Shown: positions 6,317-13,556, counted from the first letter of the stretch. The stretch: DNA of 14,144 nucleotides from CAIPFQ01 sp035480615 (GCA_035480615.1 DATIHO010000142.1:1-14144); one strand, 5' to 3'. Translations and numbers: made by a program. The notes: generated by a model from the letters alone, not told the origin.

Positions 6317-7816
6317 ATGATAAAAAAGAATTTTAAAGCTAAGGATTCCGTTGAAAAAATCATTGGCAGGGTAAGGGAACAGGATTTATTGAAGGATCTT
6401 ATAGGTTCGAAGAAAGCTGAATTTATAGCAGTATATGGCCGTCGTAGGGTTGGAAAAACTTACCTGATTAAAAACTTTGCTAGCTCTTTACCATGTGGTT
6501 TTTTCCATGTCACAGGGCTGCAAAATGGAACCTTTAAAGAACAGCAAGAAGAATTTTCAAAACAAATAGGAGCCACTTTTTACAATGGCGCGCCTATTAC
6601 CCAAAGGGAGCGTTGGAGAGATGCTTTTGAGGATTTAACCAAAGCCATTGAAACTGTTCCGAAAGACAAAACTGTGGTTTTTTTCTTCGACGAGTTCCCT
6701 TGGATGGCGACACCGCGATCAAGGCTTCTTACAGCCTTGGAATTGTATTGGAATCGCTACTGGGTCTTTGATAAACGTATCAAATTGATTATCTGCGGCT
6801 CTGCGACTTCTTGGATTATTGAGAATATTATCAACAATAAAGGCGGCCTTCATAACCGGGTGACTCGAACAATTCACCTCAAGCCATTTTCCCTTTATGA
6901 AACGGAAAGCTTTTTAAAAGAACACCAAATCCGACTTGAAAAGAGACAAATCCTTGATCTCTACACTGTTTTAGGCGGTGTTCCTCTCTATTGGTCTTAT
7001 GTAAGAAAAGGACTTTCCTCCCACCAGTGCATCGACGAGCTATGTTTTCAAAGTAATGGACCTCTTGTGAAGGAATTTGATCGGTTATTTCAGTCGCTTT
7101 TCGCAGACCCAAAACCATACATGGATCTAATTCGGGTTCTGGCTAAGCATCATTATGGGGTAGGGCAAGCCGAATTGATCTCAAAAGCAAAGATTCCCGA
7201 TGGAGGAACTGCTGTTCGAAGGTTGCACCAATTGGAAGAGGCTGGATTCATTACAAGTCTGGTTCCTTATGGACACAAGGACAAAGGGGTGTATTACCTT
7301 ATCGATGATGAATACAGTTTGTTCTACTTGCGATGGATTGAACCAAATCTAAAGACTGTTGCTAAAAAACAGATAAATGAGGGTTTTTGGCTATCTCAAT
7401 GTAGCCAGTCAAGTTGGAAATCGTGGGCCGGATATGCTTTTGAATCCATTTGTTACAAACACATTGATCAAATTCGTCGTGCTTTAAAGATTAATCCAGG
7501 AGCCCATGTAGGGACATGGAGATATTCTCCAAGGATAAAAGATGGAGCAGATGGAGCACAAATCGATTTGCTTTTTGATCGGATGGACGGAGCTATCACC
7601 ATTTGTGAAATTAAGAGCTCTGATAGCCCTTTTATAATCGACAAATCGTATTCTCAGGAACTCATGCGGAAAGTAGACATATTTAAAAAACAAACGAGAA
7701 CTAAAAAGCAGATCTTTATTTCCATGATTACTACGCGTGGGCTAAAGAAAACCATATACTCTGAAGAACTTATTACAGATCAAGTGATTCTTGAAGATCT
7801 ATTTAGTCGGGCCTGA
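6317..7816 (+). CDS. AAA ATPase with C-terminal DUF234/PD-(D/E)XK-like nuclease domain
   Basis: 499-aa soluble protein of the archaeal-type ATPase/DUF234 family. Residues 13-230 form a P-loop domain: Walker A GRRRVGKT at 41-48, Walker B TVVFFFDEFPWM at 119-130, and a sensor-like LIICGSATSW at 157-166. A winged-helix region follows (about 270-335, GQAELISKAK to HQLEEAGFI). The C-terminal part has the PD-(D/E)XK arrangement: AFES with E376, QIDLLFD with D417, and CEIKSS with E431 and K433. A catalytic nuclease is therefore plausible. Family members occur widely in archaea, Bacteroidota and intracellular bacteria; their role is mostly unknown, with suggestions of mobile DNA or defence. The gene stands alone, opposite in direction to both neighbours, within DNA rich in palindromes, consistent with acquisition by transfer. 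All key motifs are present and no frame damage is seen. Confidence 0.85.
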   Translation: MIKKNFKAKDSVEKIIGRVREQDLLKDLIGSKKAEFIAVYGRRRVGKTYLIKNFASSLPCGFFHVTGLQNGTFKEQQEEFSKQIGATFYNGAPITQRERWRDAFEDLTKAIETVPKDKTVVFFFDEFPWMATPRSRLLTALELYWNRYWVFDKRIKLIICGSATSWIIENIINNKGGLHNRVTRTIHLKPFSLYETESFLKEHQIRLEKRQILDLYTVLGGVPLYWSYVRKGLSSHQCIDELCFQSNGPLVKEFDRLFQSLFADPKPYMDLIRVLAKHHYGVGQAELISKAKIPDGGTAVRRLHQLEEAGFITSLVPYGHKDKGVYYLIDDEYSLFYLRWIEPNLKTVAKKQINEGFWLSQCSQSSWKSWAGYAFESICYKHIDQIRRALKINPGAHVGTWRYSPRIKDGADGAQIDLLFDRMDGAITICEIKSSDSPFIIDKSYSQELMRKVDIFKKQTRTKKQIFISMITTRGLKKTIYSEELITDQVILEDLFSRA

Positions 7817-8012
7817 AGAATTCTGATTTTCTCTATGAAAAAGTGACAAAAAATCGAGTTTTTTTTGCCGGTTTTGATATTCTCCTTTGTTTCAAAATCG
7901 GGAAAATCATCATGCAGCCAAGACCCATTATTCAAGATCAAGATCTTCTCTTCAGATCGAGACTCAGTTTTTTCCAGTGGCCCGGCTTTCGTGTGGCCCA
8001 TGAAATCGAGGT

Positions 8013-8028
8013 AAACGGGGCCCCGTTT
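8013..8028. repeat. 16-bp perfect GC-rich palindrome
   Basis: AAACGGGGCCCCGTTT reads the same on both strands. It lies 10 bp before the TATACCC repeat at 8038-8075 in the convergent intergenic region, and may be part of a larger repeat module. Confidence 0.7.
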
Positions 8029-8037
8029 CGGGGTGTT

Positions 8038-8075
8038 TATACCCAAAATGATTCAAGAATCGGCCTTTGGGTATA
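8038..8075 (+). repeat. Palindromic TATACCC...GGGTATA repeat, copy A
   Basis: TATACCCAAA at 8038-8047 is mirrored by TTTGGGTATA at 8066-8075. The first 26 bases differ from 9541-9566 at only three positions, and the CGGCCTTTGGG part matches the left arm at 9462-9544 closely. It lies 22 bp beyond the ndh stop and may act as its transcript end, though a U-tract is missing. Confidence 0.85.
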
Positions 8076-8096
8076 CCTCAAGTTTATGAGCACTTG

Positions 8097-9374
8097 CTAT
8101 TTATGGATATGCGGAAACTCTTCTTGAGATTCTGAAATCCGGTAGACAAGCCGGGCGCCTCGTTTTGGTGAAAAGTAACAAAAAAGCCATTGCATCAAAA
8201 CGACGATCCGATTTCGAAAGCCAATCAGGTAAAGAACATGTACGAAACACCAGGCAAGCCACGCGAAAAAACCGCTGAATTGGACTTGGCCGAACATTCC
8301 AATTGCTTTTGTTTTTCCAATGGTTGCCATGGTCCCTTTATCAAGATACGAAAAAGGGGGACGTTGATTTTTCGGAAATCTTTTACGTAAAATTTGAGCG
8401 ACATAGCGTCCCTGTTGCACGGCTACCGGTGCCAGAGCCGGAAGAGGCTTCCCTTTCTTGTCCAATGCACATGCCGAATCTCCTATCACAAAAATTTCCG
8501 GATGCCCGGAGATGGAAAGATCGGCCTCGACGCTTGCCCTTCCCTGGCGGTCTAAAGGGATTCCCAGGCTTTTTAAAACAGGAGAGGCTTGATTGCCTGC
8601 CGCCCAAATAATGTTTTCAGCCGGAATGACAAAATCTTCAATGGACACTCCCTCTTTCGTGACATTCGTAACTCTTTTTCCCGTAATGACATTGACCCCG
8701 AAATGGTGCAAGTATCCTTTTGCCTTATTGGAAAGCTTTTCCGGATAAACCGGAAGAATGTGCGGCGACCCTTCAATGAGATAAATTTTCGTTTTAGTCG
8801 TATCGATCCGACGGAAATTTTTCAGCATCGTTTCGTAAGCGATCTCGGCAATAGCTCCAGCTAGTTCCACTCCAGTCGGCCCTCCGCCGATAATGACAAA
8901 ATTGAGATATCTTTTGGCCTCGGAAATACTATCGCACCGCTCCGCTTTTTCAAAAGAGACCAGAATTCTTTCGCGAATGTTCAATGCGTCGCCCAAAGTT
9001 TTTAATCCGGGTGCGAAACGCTCCCAGGTTTCATTTCCAAAATAAGAGTGACGCGCGCCCAAAGCCACAATCAAATATTCATAAGCGATTGTGTCTCCGT
9101 TTCTTAAAATTGCATAATGTTTGTCTTTATCAATGCTTTGAACCTCTCCCATAAGCACAGTGACATTTTCATAAGGACTTAGGATTTCACGAATGGGCAC
9201 TGCGATATCTCCGGGAGAGAGCGCCGCGCTGGCCACTTGATAAAGCAGCGGTTGAAAAAGATGGTGATTCGTTTTGTCGATGAGCCAAACGTCATATTTG
9301 GAACGGCCAAGAGCTTTGGCGGCATTCAACCCTCCAAATCCTCCCCCGAGAATCAAAACCTTGCTATTTGCCAT
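8097..9374 (-). CDS. ndh: Type II NADH dehydrogenase (NDH-2)
   Basis: 425-aa flavoprotein of the two-dinucleotide-binding-domain family. It passes electrons from NADH to quinone at the inner membrane without pumping protons. The FAD-binding Rossmann motif LILGGGFGGLNAA is at 7-19 and HHLFQPLLYQVA at 37-48. The NADH-binding motif FVIIGGGPTGVELAG is at 159-173. The second FAD motif FVIGDSA is at 295-301, followed by the quinone-site region LAPVAVQQG at 314-322. The C-terminus (about 366-410) is amphipathic and aromatic (FAWLAWCFVHVLYLIGFRNR, then PKRGARLV) and anchors the protein to the membrane. Length is typical. ATG 9374 gives the expected short lead before the first glycine motif. Flanking repeats at 8038-8075 and 9462-9566 are related copies, so the gene may have arrived or been rearranged through them. 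It would complement Na+-translocating NQR, the usual chlamydial entry point. Confidence 0.94.
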   Translation of the reverse strand: MANSKVLILGGGFGGLNAAKALGRSKYDVWLIDKTNHHLFQPLLYQVASAALSPGDIAVPIREILSPYENVTVLMGEVQSIDKDKHYAILRNGDTIAYEYLIVALGARHSYFGNETWERFAPGLKTLGDALNIRERILVSFEKAERCDSISEAKRYLNFVIIGGGPTGVELAGAIAEIAYETMLKNFRRIDTTKTKIYLIEGSPHILPVYPEKLSNKAKGYLHHFGVNVITGKRVTNVTKEGVSIEDFVIPAENIIWAAGNQASPVLKSLGIPLDRQGRASVEADLSISGHPEIFVIGDSACALDKKGKPLPALAPVAVQQGRYVAQILRKRFPKNQRPPFSYLDKGTMATIGKTKAIGMFGQVQFSGFFAWLAWCFVHVLYLIGFRNRIVVLMQWLFCYFSPKRGARLVYRISESQEEFPHIHK

Positions 9375-9399
9375 TTTCCACTAATATATCAAAAAAATC

Positions 9400-9428
9400 T
9401 TGGGAGGAAAGCAATATTTAATTATTCT
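9400..9428 (+). promoter_or_regulatory. Weak promoter candidate for the PTS gene run
   Basis: TTGGGA, 17 bp, then TATTCT, each matching the sigma-70 consensus at four of six positions. It lies upstream of the long hairpin at 9462-9544, so a transcript from here would carry that hairpin in its 5' leader. Low certainty. Confidence 0.2.
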
Positions 9429-9461
9429 TCTAGTAGCATGGCTGGAAAACGCGCAAGGAAA

Positions 9462-9544
9462 TATACCCGAAGCGATTCAAAAATTGGCCTTTGGGCGGGA
9501 TTGAAAGCCGCCCAGAGGCCAACTCTTGAATCACTTTGGGTATA
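9462..9544. repeat. Long hairpin formed by two inverted TATACCC repeat copies (copy B)
   Basis: Two 37-bp arms, 9462-9498 and 9508-9544, are inverted copies with 32 of 37 positions matching, around a 9-nt loop (GATTGAAAG). The five differences are all transitions, some of which still pair as G-U in RNA. The arms begin and end with TATACCC/GGGTATA. The right-hand end is shared with the next copy at 9541-9566. Confidence 0.9.
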
Positions 9545-9566
9545 CCCAAAGTGATTCAAAAATTGG
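9541..9566 (+). repeat. TATACCC repeat, truncated copy C
   Basis: Direct copy of the first 26 bases of copy A (three differences) and of the left arm of copy B (two differences). It shares TATA with the end of copy B and stops one base before ATG 9568 of the next gene. The CCTTTGGG half is absent. Confidence 0.85.
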
Positions 9567-9567
9567 A

Positions 9568-10356
9568 ATGAATGCTCTTGTCCGTCGTTACTTTTATGAA
9601 GACGCCAATTTTAAAGAGGTGGTGATTTTGAGTGAAGGCCCTTCGAAAGAATGGGGCGAAATTAGACCTCTTTTCCCTGCTTTTCCAAGAGGTTGGTTTG
9701 AATTGAGCCGTATTCCTCCTGAAGACCGGATTGAATTTACAAAATCCTTTTGGCTGAGACGGCTGCCTTTTCATCCGAAAACTCATCAGGCAATCTCTGA
9801 TTTTTTTAGTTCATTGGATGATGTTGGTGTAGTTTTGTCCAAAGAAAAAGATGTTTGGGAGCCTCAATTAGTATACAGCTTTTATGACAATAGTTGTTTT
9901 TTTCGGGGATTAATGCCTGCTTATGAGAACCAAATTGATGAATTAAGGAACGAATTAGACGTCCCTTTTCCGGGCGATTGGATCGCTTTTTCAAAAATCC
10001 ACAATGGATTTGGGAAGCTTTCCGAGATGAATCTCATTAAAGCGCAGGACATTCCGGATGCGCGTCGCAGGATCATCGAAATCATTCTCAAATCCATCCA
10101 TCCGATCAAATCGGGGGCGGCAATTGTGGACCCGGGGTCCTTAATCCCTTTTTTCGAAGCTTCCGGACTTAGCTCTTTTCAATGTTTTTATATCGATTGG
10201 TATCCGGAAAGTGAAATGGGGAATGTTTATTTTTCAGGAATTGACTATACAGTATCAGATGTATCGAAACGTGAGCTCTGGAATGACAATGGCGCGTTTG
10301 CAACATTTTTGGAATGGTTAGCTTCTTACTTGGCAGGCCAGGAGATTACATTGTAA
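9568..10356 (+). CDS. Unrecognised protein, possibly SMI1/KNR4 (SUKH)-like
   Basis: 262 aa, no signal peptide or membrane segment seen. I do not recognise the family with confidence. Residues 120-150 (ENQIDELRNELDVPFPGDWI, then FSKIHNGFGKL) have the L-x3-L-x-x-x-(L/F)-P-x-D(W)-x-x-F-x-x-x-NG pattern of SMI1/KNR4 or SUKH domains. Residues 187-232 (GSLIPFFEASG, a central YIDWYPESEMGNVYF strand, then SGIDYTVSD) and the closing FATFLEWLASYL fit that fold. The N-terminal 110 residues are unassigned. ATG 9568 is used because the frame upstream of it (from 9526) translates repeat DNA; no good Shine-Dalgarno precedes it, so the original start may have been altered by the repeat. It is followed 4 bp later by hprK, as first gene of the run. 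SUKH proteins include immunity proteins, but nothing here shows a toxin partner; a role linked to the PTS is equally possible. Confidence 0.6.
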   Translation: MNALVRRYFYEDANFKEVVILSEGPSKEWGEIRPLFPAFPRGWFELSRIPPEDRIEFTKSFWLRRLPFHPKTHQAISDFFSSLDDVGVVLSKEKDVWEPQLVYSFYDNSCFFRGLMPAYENQIDELRNELDVPFPGDWIAFSKIHNGFGKLSEMNLIKAQDIPDARRRIIEIILKSIHPIKSGAAIVDPGSLIPFFEASGLSSFQCFYIDWYPESEMGNVYFSGIDYTVSDVSKRELWNDNGAFATFLEWLASYLAGQEITL

Positions 10357-10360
10357 ATCT

Positions 10361-11305
10361 ATGTACCTCGTTCAACATTTTTACGATCAGCATGGAAAAG
10401 CGCTTGGACTGGACCTGGAAGCCGGCGTTGCAGGGCTCAATCACAAGATCCGCCGAGCAGAAGTGCAAAGGCCCGGATTGGGTCTTGCAGGCTATTTAAA
10501 AGGGTTTGTCTCAAACCGGATTTTAATTTTTGGCAAACAGGAGATCCAATATTTAAGAGAGCTAGATCCATTTTTACGTGAAGAAAGACTGCGAATGATT
10601 TTGTCTTCTGCTACGCCTGTTGTAATCGTAGCCAATGGGTTTAAGCCCCCCAGAGAAATGTCCACCCAGTGCGAGATGTTGAAAATTCCATTGTTTCGGG
10701 CTCATTTATCGGCCACCAATCTATTGAGCCGCATCACGTTTCTTCTTCTCGAGGAATTTTGTCCCAGCATTACTTTACATGGAACTCTCGTGGAAGTGTT
10801 TGGCGTTGGCGTTTTAATTCAGGGAGAATCGTGTGTGGGAAAAAGCGAAGCGGCGCTTGGCCTCATTGAGCGGGGCCATAGGTTGATCTCGGACGATGTG
10901 GTGCGTGTGAAAAAAAAAGAGGGGTCTTATTTGTTTGGATCGGGGCCGGAACTCACTCGCCATCTCATGGAGATTCGAGGGATCGGTATTATCAATGTAG
11001 CCCATCTTTATGGAGCTATTTGTGTTCGGCGCGATAAAGGAATCGACCTTGTTGTCAAGCTCGAAGAGTGGGATGATCAGCATTTTTATGATCGGGTAGG
11101 ACTCGATGAAAAATTCATCGATATTCTTGGATCTAGCGTTCCTTATCATGTTTTGCCTGTTAAACCCGGGCGGGATGTGGTTTTGCTTCTTGAAACAATC
11201 GCTCTGAATCACCGTTTAAAAATCATGGGTTATAATTCAGCTAAAGAATTCAATACGAAATGGCTGGAATCGGTTGCCCGAAGGAAGAAAAAGGTGCTGG
11301 GATGA
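10361..11305 (+). CDS. hprK: HPr kinase/phosphorylase (HprK/P)
   Basis: 314-aa cytosolic bifunctional enzyme that phosphorylates and dephosphorylates the regulatory serine of HPr. The N-terminal domain (about 1-128) has the family RPGLGLAGYL motif. The catalytic domain starts at HGTLVEVFG (with the conserved His) and carries the Walker A GESCVGKS followed by EAALGLIERGHRLISDD, the catalytic aspartate region. EIRGIGIINVAHLYGA is the family signature loop, and PYHVLPVKPGRD with MGYNSAKEF closes the C-terminus. Length is that of the family (about 310). A cysteine sits at the fourth Walker A position, where glycine is common; the invariant G, K and S are kept. It begins 4 bp after the upstream gene, and its TGA overlaps the ptsH ATG as ATGA, so expression is probably coupled. 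HPr here retains the target serine, supporting a working pair. Confidence 0.96.
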   Translation: MYLVQHFYDQHGKALGLDLEAGVAGLNHKIRRAEVQRPGLGLAGYLKGFVSNRILIFGKQEIQYLRELDPFLREERLRMILSSATPVVIVANGFKPPREMSTQCEMLKIPLFRAHLSATNLLSRITFLLLEEFCPSITLHGTLVEVFGVGVLIQGESCVGKSEAALGLIERGHRLISDDVVRVKKKEGSYLFGSGPELTRHLMEIRGIGIINVAHLYGAICVRRDKGIDLVVKLEEWDDQHFYDRVGLDEKFIDILGSSVPYHVLPVKPGRDVVLLLETIALNHRLKIMGYNSAKEFNTKWLESVARRKKKVLG

Positions 11306-11571
11306 TCTTTGTGCGCAAAGTAAAAGTGAAAAATATCCTTGGGTTGCATACACGGCCTGCGGCTGTCATTGTCAAGCTTTTGCAGCCGCTCAAATCCTCG
11401 GTATCTTTCACATATAAAGATGAGACGATCAATGCTCGAAGCATCATGAGTATTTTAATGCTTGCCGCAAAGAAAAACGCACAGATTACGATCACGGTTG
11501 AAGGCGTTGATGCGGAAATGACCATGCGCCGTCTGATCGCTGCTTTTGATGAGGAATTTGGTGAGAAGTAA
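11302..11571 (+). CDS. ptsH: Phosphocarrier protein HPr
   Basis: 89-aa phosphocarrier of the phosphotransferase system. The active-site histidine is His16 in LGLHTRPAA; the regulatory serine is Ser47 in NARSIMSILML. Both match B. subtilis His15/Ser46 with a one-residue offset. Size and the C-terminal helix MTMRRLIAAFDEEFG are typical. ATG 11302 overlaps the hprK stop (ATGA) and has AAGGTG 5-10 nt upstream. An earlier in-frame ATG at 11260 would add 14 residues lying within hprK and is not used in the family. The stop shares one base with the ptsI start (TAATG). It accepts phosphate from Enzyme I on His and from HprK on Ser. Confidence 0.97.
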   Translation: MIFVRKVKVKNILGLHTRPAAVIVKLLQPLKSSVSFTYKDETINARSIMSILMLAAKKNAQITITVEGVDAEMTMRRLIAAFDEEFGEK

Positions 11572-13340
11572 TGTTTCCTGAAAAAGAAGAATTTGTTCTT
11601 CGGGGGCTGCCTATCAGCAAGGGAATTGGAATTGGATGTCCCGTTTATTTTTCACCCTTTGATGAGAATGTCGCGGAGAGCTTCATTTCTAAAAAAGAGG
11701 TTGAAGAAGAGATCGTCCGTTATCGGTTTGCGTTGGCAAGAAGCCGCCGCGATGTGAAAAAGCTGCAAAAAACGTCCTTGACCGAAGAGACTCCCGAGAT
11801 TGTAGCGATTTTGGAAACACATCTTGAAATCATGCAAGACCCTTTGCTCACGACAGGCATTGAAGAGAAGATTCGGATTCATCAGCAGAAAACAGAAACA
11901 GTCTTTTTTCATCTGATTGCAGAATATAAACAACGCTTCCAGATTATACAAGATCTTTATTTTCAGGAAAGAGTTCGAGACGTCATCGATGTTTCAAGGC
12001 GCATCCTCAATCATCTTAAACCTTTATCTAAAAATCGCCTTTCCGGAATGCCTCATAATTCCATCATCTTGGCACACGAGCTTGTCCCTTCTGAAACCAT
12101 TGAAGCAAACTCGACTCTTGTGAGCGCATTTGTTACTTCTGCGGGGGGAGTTACTTCGCATGCGGCAATCATCGCGAGGGCCAAGGGAATCCCTTATGTG
12201 GCAAACGTCGATGTTAAAACCTTAAAACGGATGGAGTTAACTGCAATTATTGTTGATGGATCGGAGGGGCTTGTTATTATTAATCCGACCCCCCGTACAT
12301 TGAAGGAATATACGGAACTCAAGCGCAAATTGGCAGAAAATTATAAACTTTTGAAGAGTTCTATTCATTTCAAAGCGGAGACAATTGACGGATATGAGGT
12401 CCGTGTTTTTGCAAATTTGGAAAATCCGAAAGAGATTGACCAGCTTCATCAGTTGGGATCATCGGGTGTTGGGCTTTTTCGTTCCGAATATTTATTTCTC
12501 GCTCGTAGGCGATTGCCAACCGAAGAGGAGCAATTTGAAATTTATAAAAAAATGGCTCGAAATCTTCGGGGTTGCCCTTTAGTTGTGAGGGTTTTTGATA
12601 TCGGAGGAGATAAAAAACCTGATTTTTTACCGGAAAAAAAAGATGCGGAATATTTTCTTAAGATCGGCAATGAATCGAATCCGGCCCTCGGCTGCCGCGC
12701 AATCCGTTTCCTGCTCCGTTATCCTGAAATTTTAAAAACGCAGCTTCGGGCTCTTTTAAGGGCGGGTCATTATGGAGAGATCCAGATTCTTCTTCCGATG
12801 GTTTCTGATTTGGATGAAATCCGTAAAGTGCGTGAAATCATGAAACAGGTAAAAAGCGAACTTGAGGCTAGAAAAATTCAACTGGAGAAGGAGATCCCTT
12901 TAGGATGCATGATTGAGGTTCCGTCAAGCGCTTTGATGTGCGACGCGCTTGCAAAAGAAGCTGATTTTTTTTCTATCGGAACAAATGATTTGATTCAATA
13001 TGTGTTGGCTGCCGACCGGAACAATCCTAATACCTCGGAACTCTATTTTTCCACCCATCCCAGCATACTTCGTTTAATCCGAATGATCGTCGCCTCCGCA
13101 CAGGCAGCACGCAAACCTGTGCTTATTTGTGGAGAATGCGCTGCCGATCCCGCCATGATTCCGGTTTTTATTGGCTTGGGAATTCGCGAATTTTCCGTTG
13201 CTGCCCGCCATATCCCTTTAGTAAAACATACCATTCGTAAATGGCGCATCCTGGAGGCGTGTCGTTTGGCTGAAAGGGCGCTTGATTATGCTTCGGCTCT
13301 GGAACTCAAAGCATACCTTGCTCAAGAAGCAATGCGGTAA
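11571..13340 (+). CDS. ptsI: PTS Enzyme I (PEP-protein phosphotransferase)
   Basis: 589-aa cytosolic enzyme that takes phosphate from phosphoenolpyruvate and passes it to HPr. The N-terminal HPr-binding and swivel region has GLPISKGIGIG (12-22) and the phospho-acceptor His197 in GGVTSHAAIIARAKGIPYV. The C-terminal PEP-binding barrel has GLFRSEYLF (301-309), VVRVFDIGGDKKP (338-350), NPALGCRAIR (370-379), GCMIEVPSSA (445-454), FFSIGTNDLIQYVLAADRNN (466-485) and catalytic Cys520 in ICGECAADP. Length is close to the usual 570-580. ATG 11571 shares its A with the ptsH stop, with GGTGAG upstream. It is the last gene of the run; no EII permease follows. All catalytic residues are intact, so the relay is probably active and may serve regulation rather than sugar import. 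Confidence 0.97.
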   Translation: MFPEKEEFVLRGLPISKGIGIGCPVYFSPFDENVAESFISKKEVEEEIVRYRFALARSRRDVKKLQKTSLTEETPEIVAILETHLEIMQDPLLTTGIEEKIRIHQQKTETVFFHLIAEYKQRFQIIQDLYFQERVRDVIDVSRRILNHLKPLSKNRLSGMPHNSIILAHELVPSETIEANSTLVSAFVTSAGGVTSHAAIIARAKGIPYVANVDVKTLKRMELTAIIVDGSEGLVIINPTPRTLKEYTELKRKLAENYKLLKSSIHFKAETIDGYEVRVFANLENPKEIDQLHQLGSSGVGLFRSEYLFLARRRLPTEEEQFEIYKKMARNLRGCPLVVRVFDIGGDKKPDFLPEKKDAEYFLKIGNESNPALGCRAIRFLLRYPEILKTQLRALLRAGHYGEIQILLPMVSDLDEIRKVREIMKQVKSELEARKIQLEKEIPLGCMIEVPSSALMCDALAKEADFFSIGTNDLIQYVLAADRNNPNTSELYFSTHPSILRLIRMIVASAQAARKPVLICGECAADPAMIPVFIGLGIREFSVAARHIPLVKHTIRKWRILEACRLAERALDYASALELKAYLAQEAMR

Positions 13341-13375
13341 AGAGGAGAAAATTTGTCTCCCGACGATGAAGAACA

Positions 13376-13413
13376 TTAGACTTCTTGCGAAATTAGTTTC
13401 AAAAGAAGTCTAA
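13376..13413. terminator. Hairpin downstream of ptsI, possible terminator
   Basis: TTAGACTTCTT (13376-13386) and AAGAAGTCTAA (13403-13413) pair perfectly, with an inner GAAA/TTTC stem and TTAG loop. It lies 35 bp after the ptsI stop. A proper U-tract is lacking on both strands, so it may slow or end transcription weakly, or stabilise the mRNA 3' end. Confidence 0.45.
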
Positions 13414-13430
13414 CACTGCCCACTTTTGAT

Positions 13431-13520
13431 TCAATCCTTGAATGTCACATAGAGCCTGATTGGCTTCTCATTGATCGAGTTATGTCGAAGGAAATCCACT
13501 TTGTCAGGACCGGGACGCAT
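13431..13520 (-). CDS. Possible 29-aa small ORF between ptsI and the metalloprotease gene
   Basis: ATG 13520 preceded by AAAAGGTCAGC, encoding a hydrophilic peptide starting MRPGPDKVDFLRHN and ending LYVTFKD. The frame opens nine codons upstream of the ATG after a TAG. The residue mix is protein-like but nothing identifies it. It could be a small gene, the tail of a lost gene, or chance. Confidence 0.15.
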   Translation of the reverse strand: MRPGPDKVDFLRHNSINEKPIRLYVTFKD

Positions 13521-13556
13521 GCTGACCTTTTCAAAAAGTAGCTTCGGTTTTTTCTA

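Larger units (their letters stand above)
7817..8096. other. Gene-free region with palindromes between ATPase gene and ndh
   Basis: The 280 bp between two convergent stops hold no convincing gene. Both strands stay open for 80-90 codons here, but neither frame has a family signature and both run into repeat DNA. Structure seen: a weak stem 7868-7877/7892-7901 with one mismatch, the 16-bp palindrome at 8013-8028, and the TATACCC repeat at 8038-8075. No typical stem plus U-tract terminator was found for either gene. Confidence 0.6.

Noticed and set aside
7780..8127. 80-95-codon frames on both strands between the ATPase gene and ndh
   Set aside because: Both overlap known gene ends or repeat DNA, neither has a recognisable domain, and their starts or ends are repeat-derived.
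9438..9554. 38-aa plus-strand ORF starting MAGKRARKYT
   Set aside because: Almost all of it is a translation of the hairpin repeat 9462-9544; no independent evidence for a gene.
9462..9566. CRISPR array
   Set aside because: The repeats are inverted and overlapping, with no regular spacers and no cas genes.
11260..11301. Earlier HPr start at 11260
   Set aside because: It would add 14 residues not found in HPr; ATG 11302 overlaps the hprK stop and has a Shine-Dalgarno.
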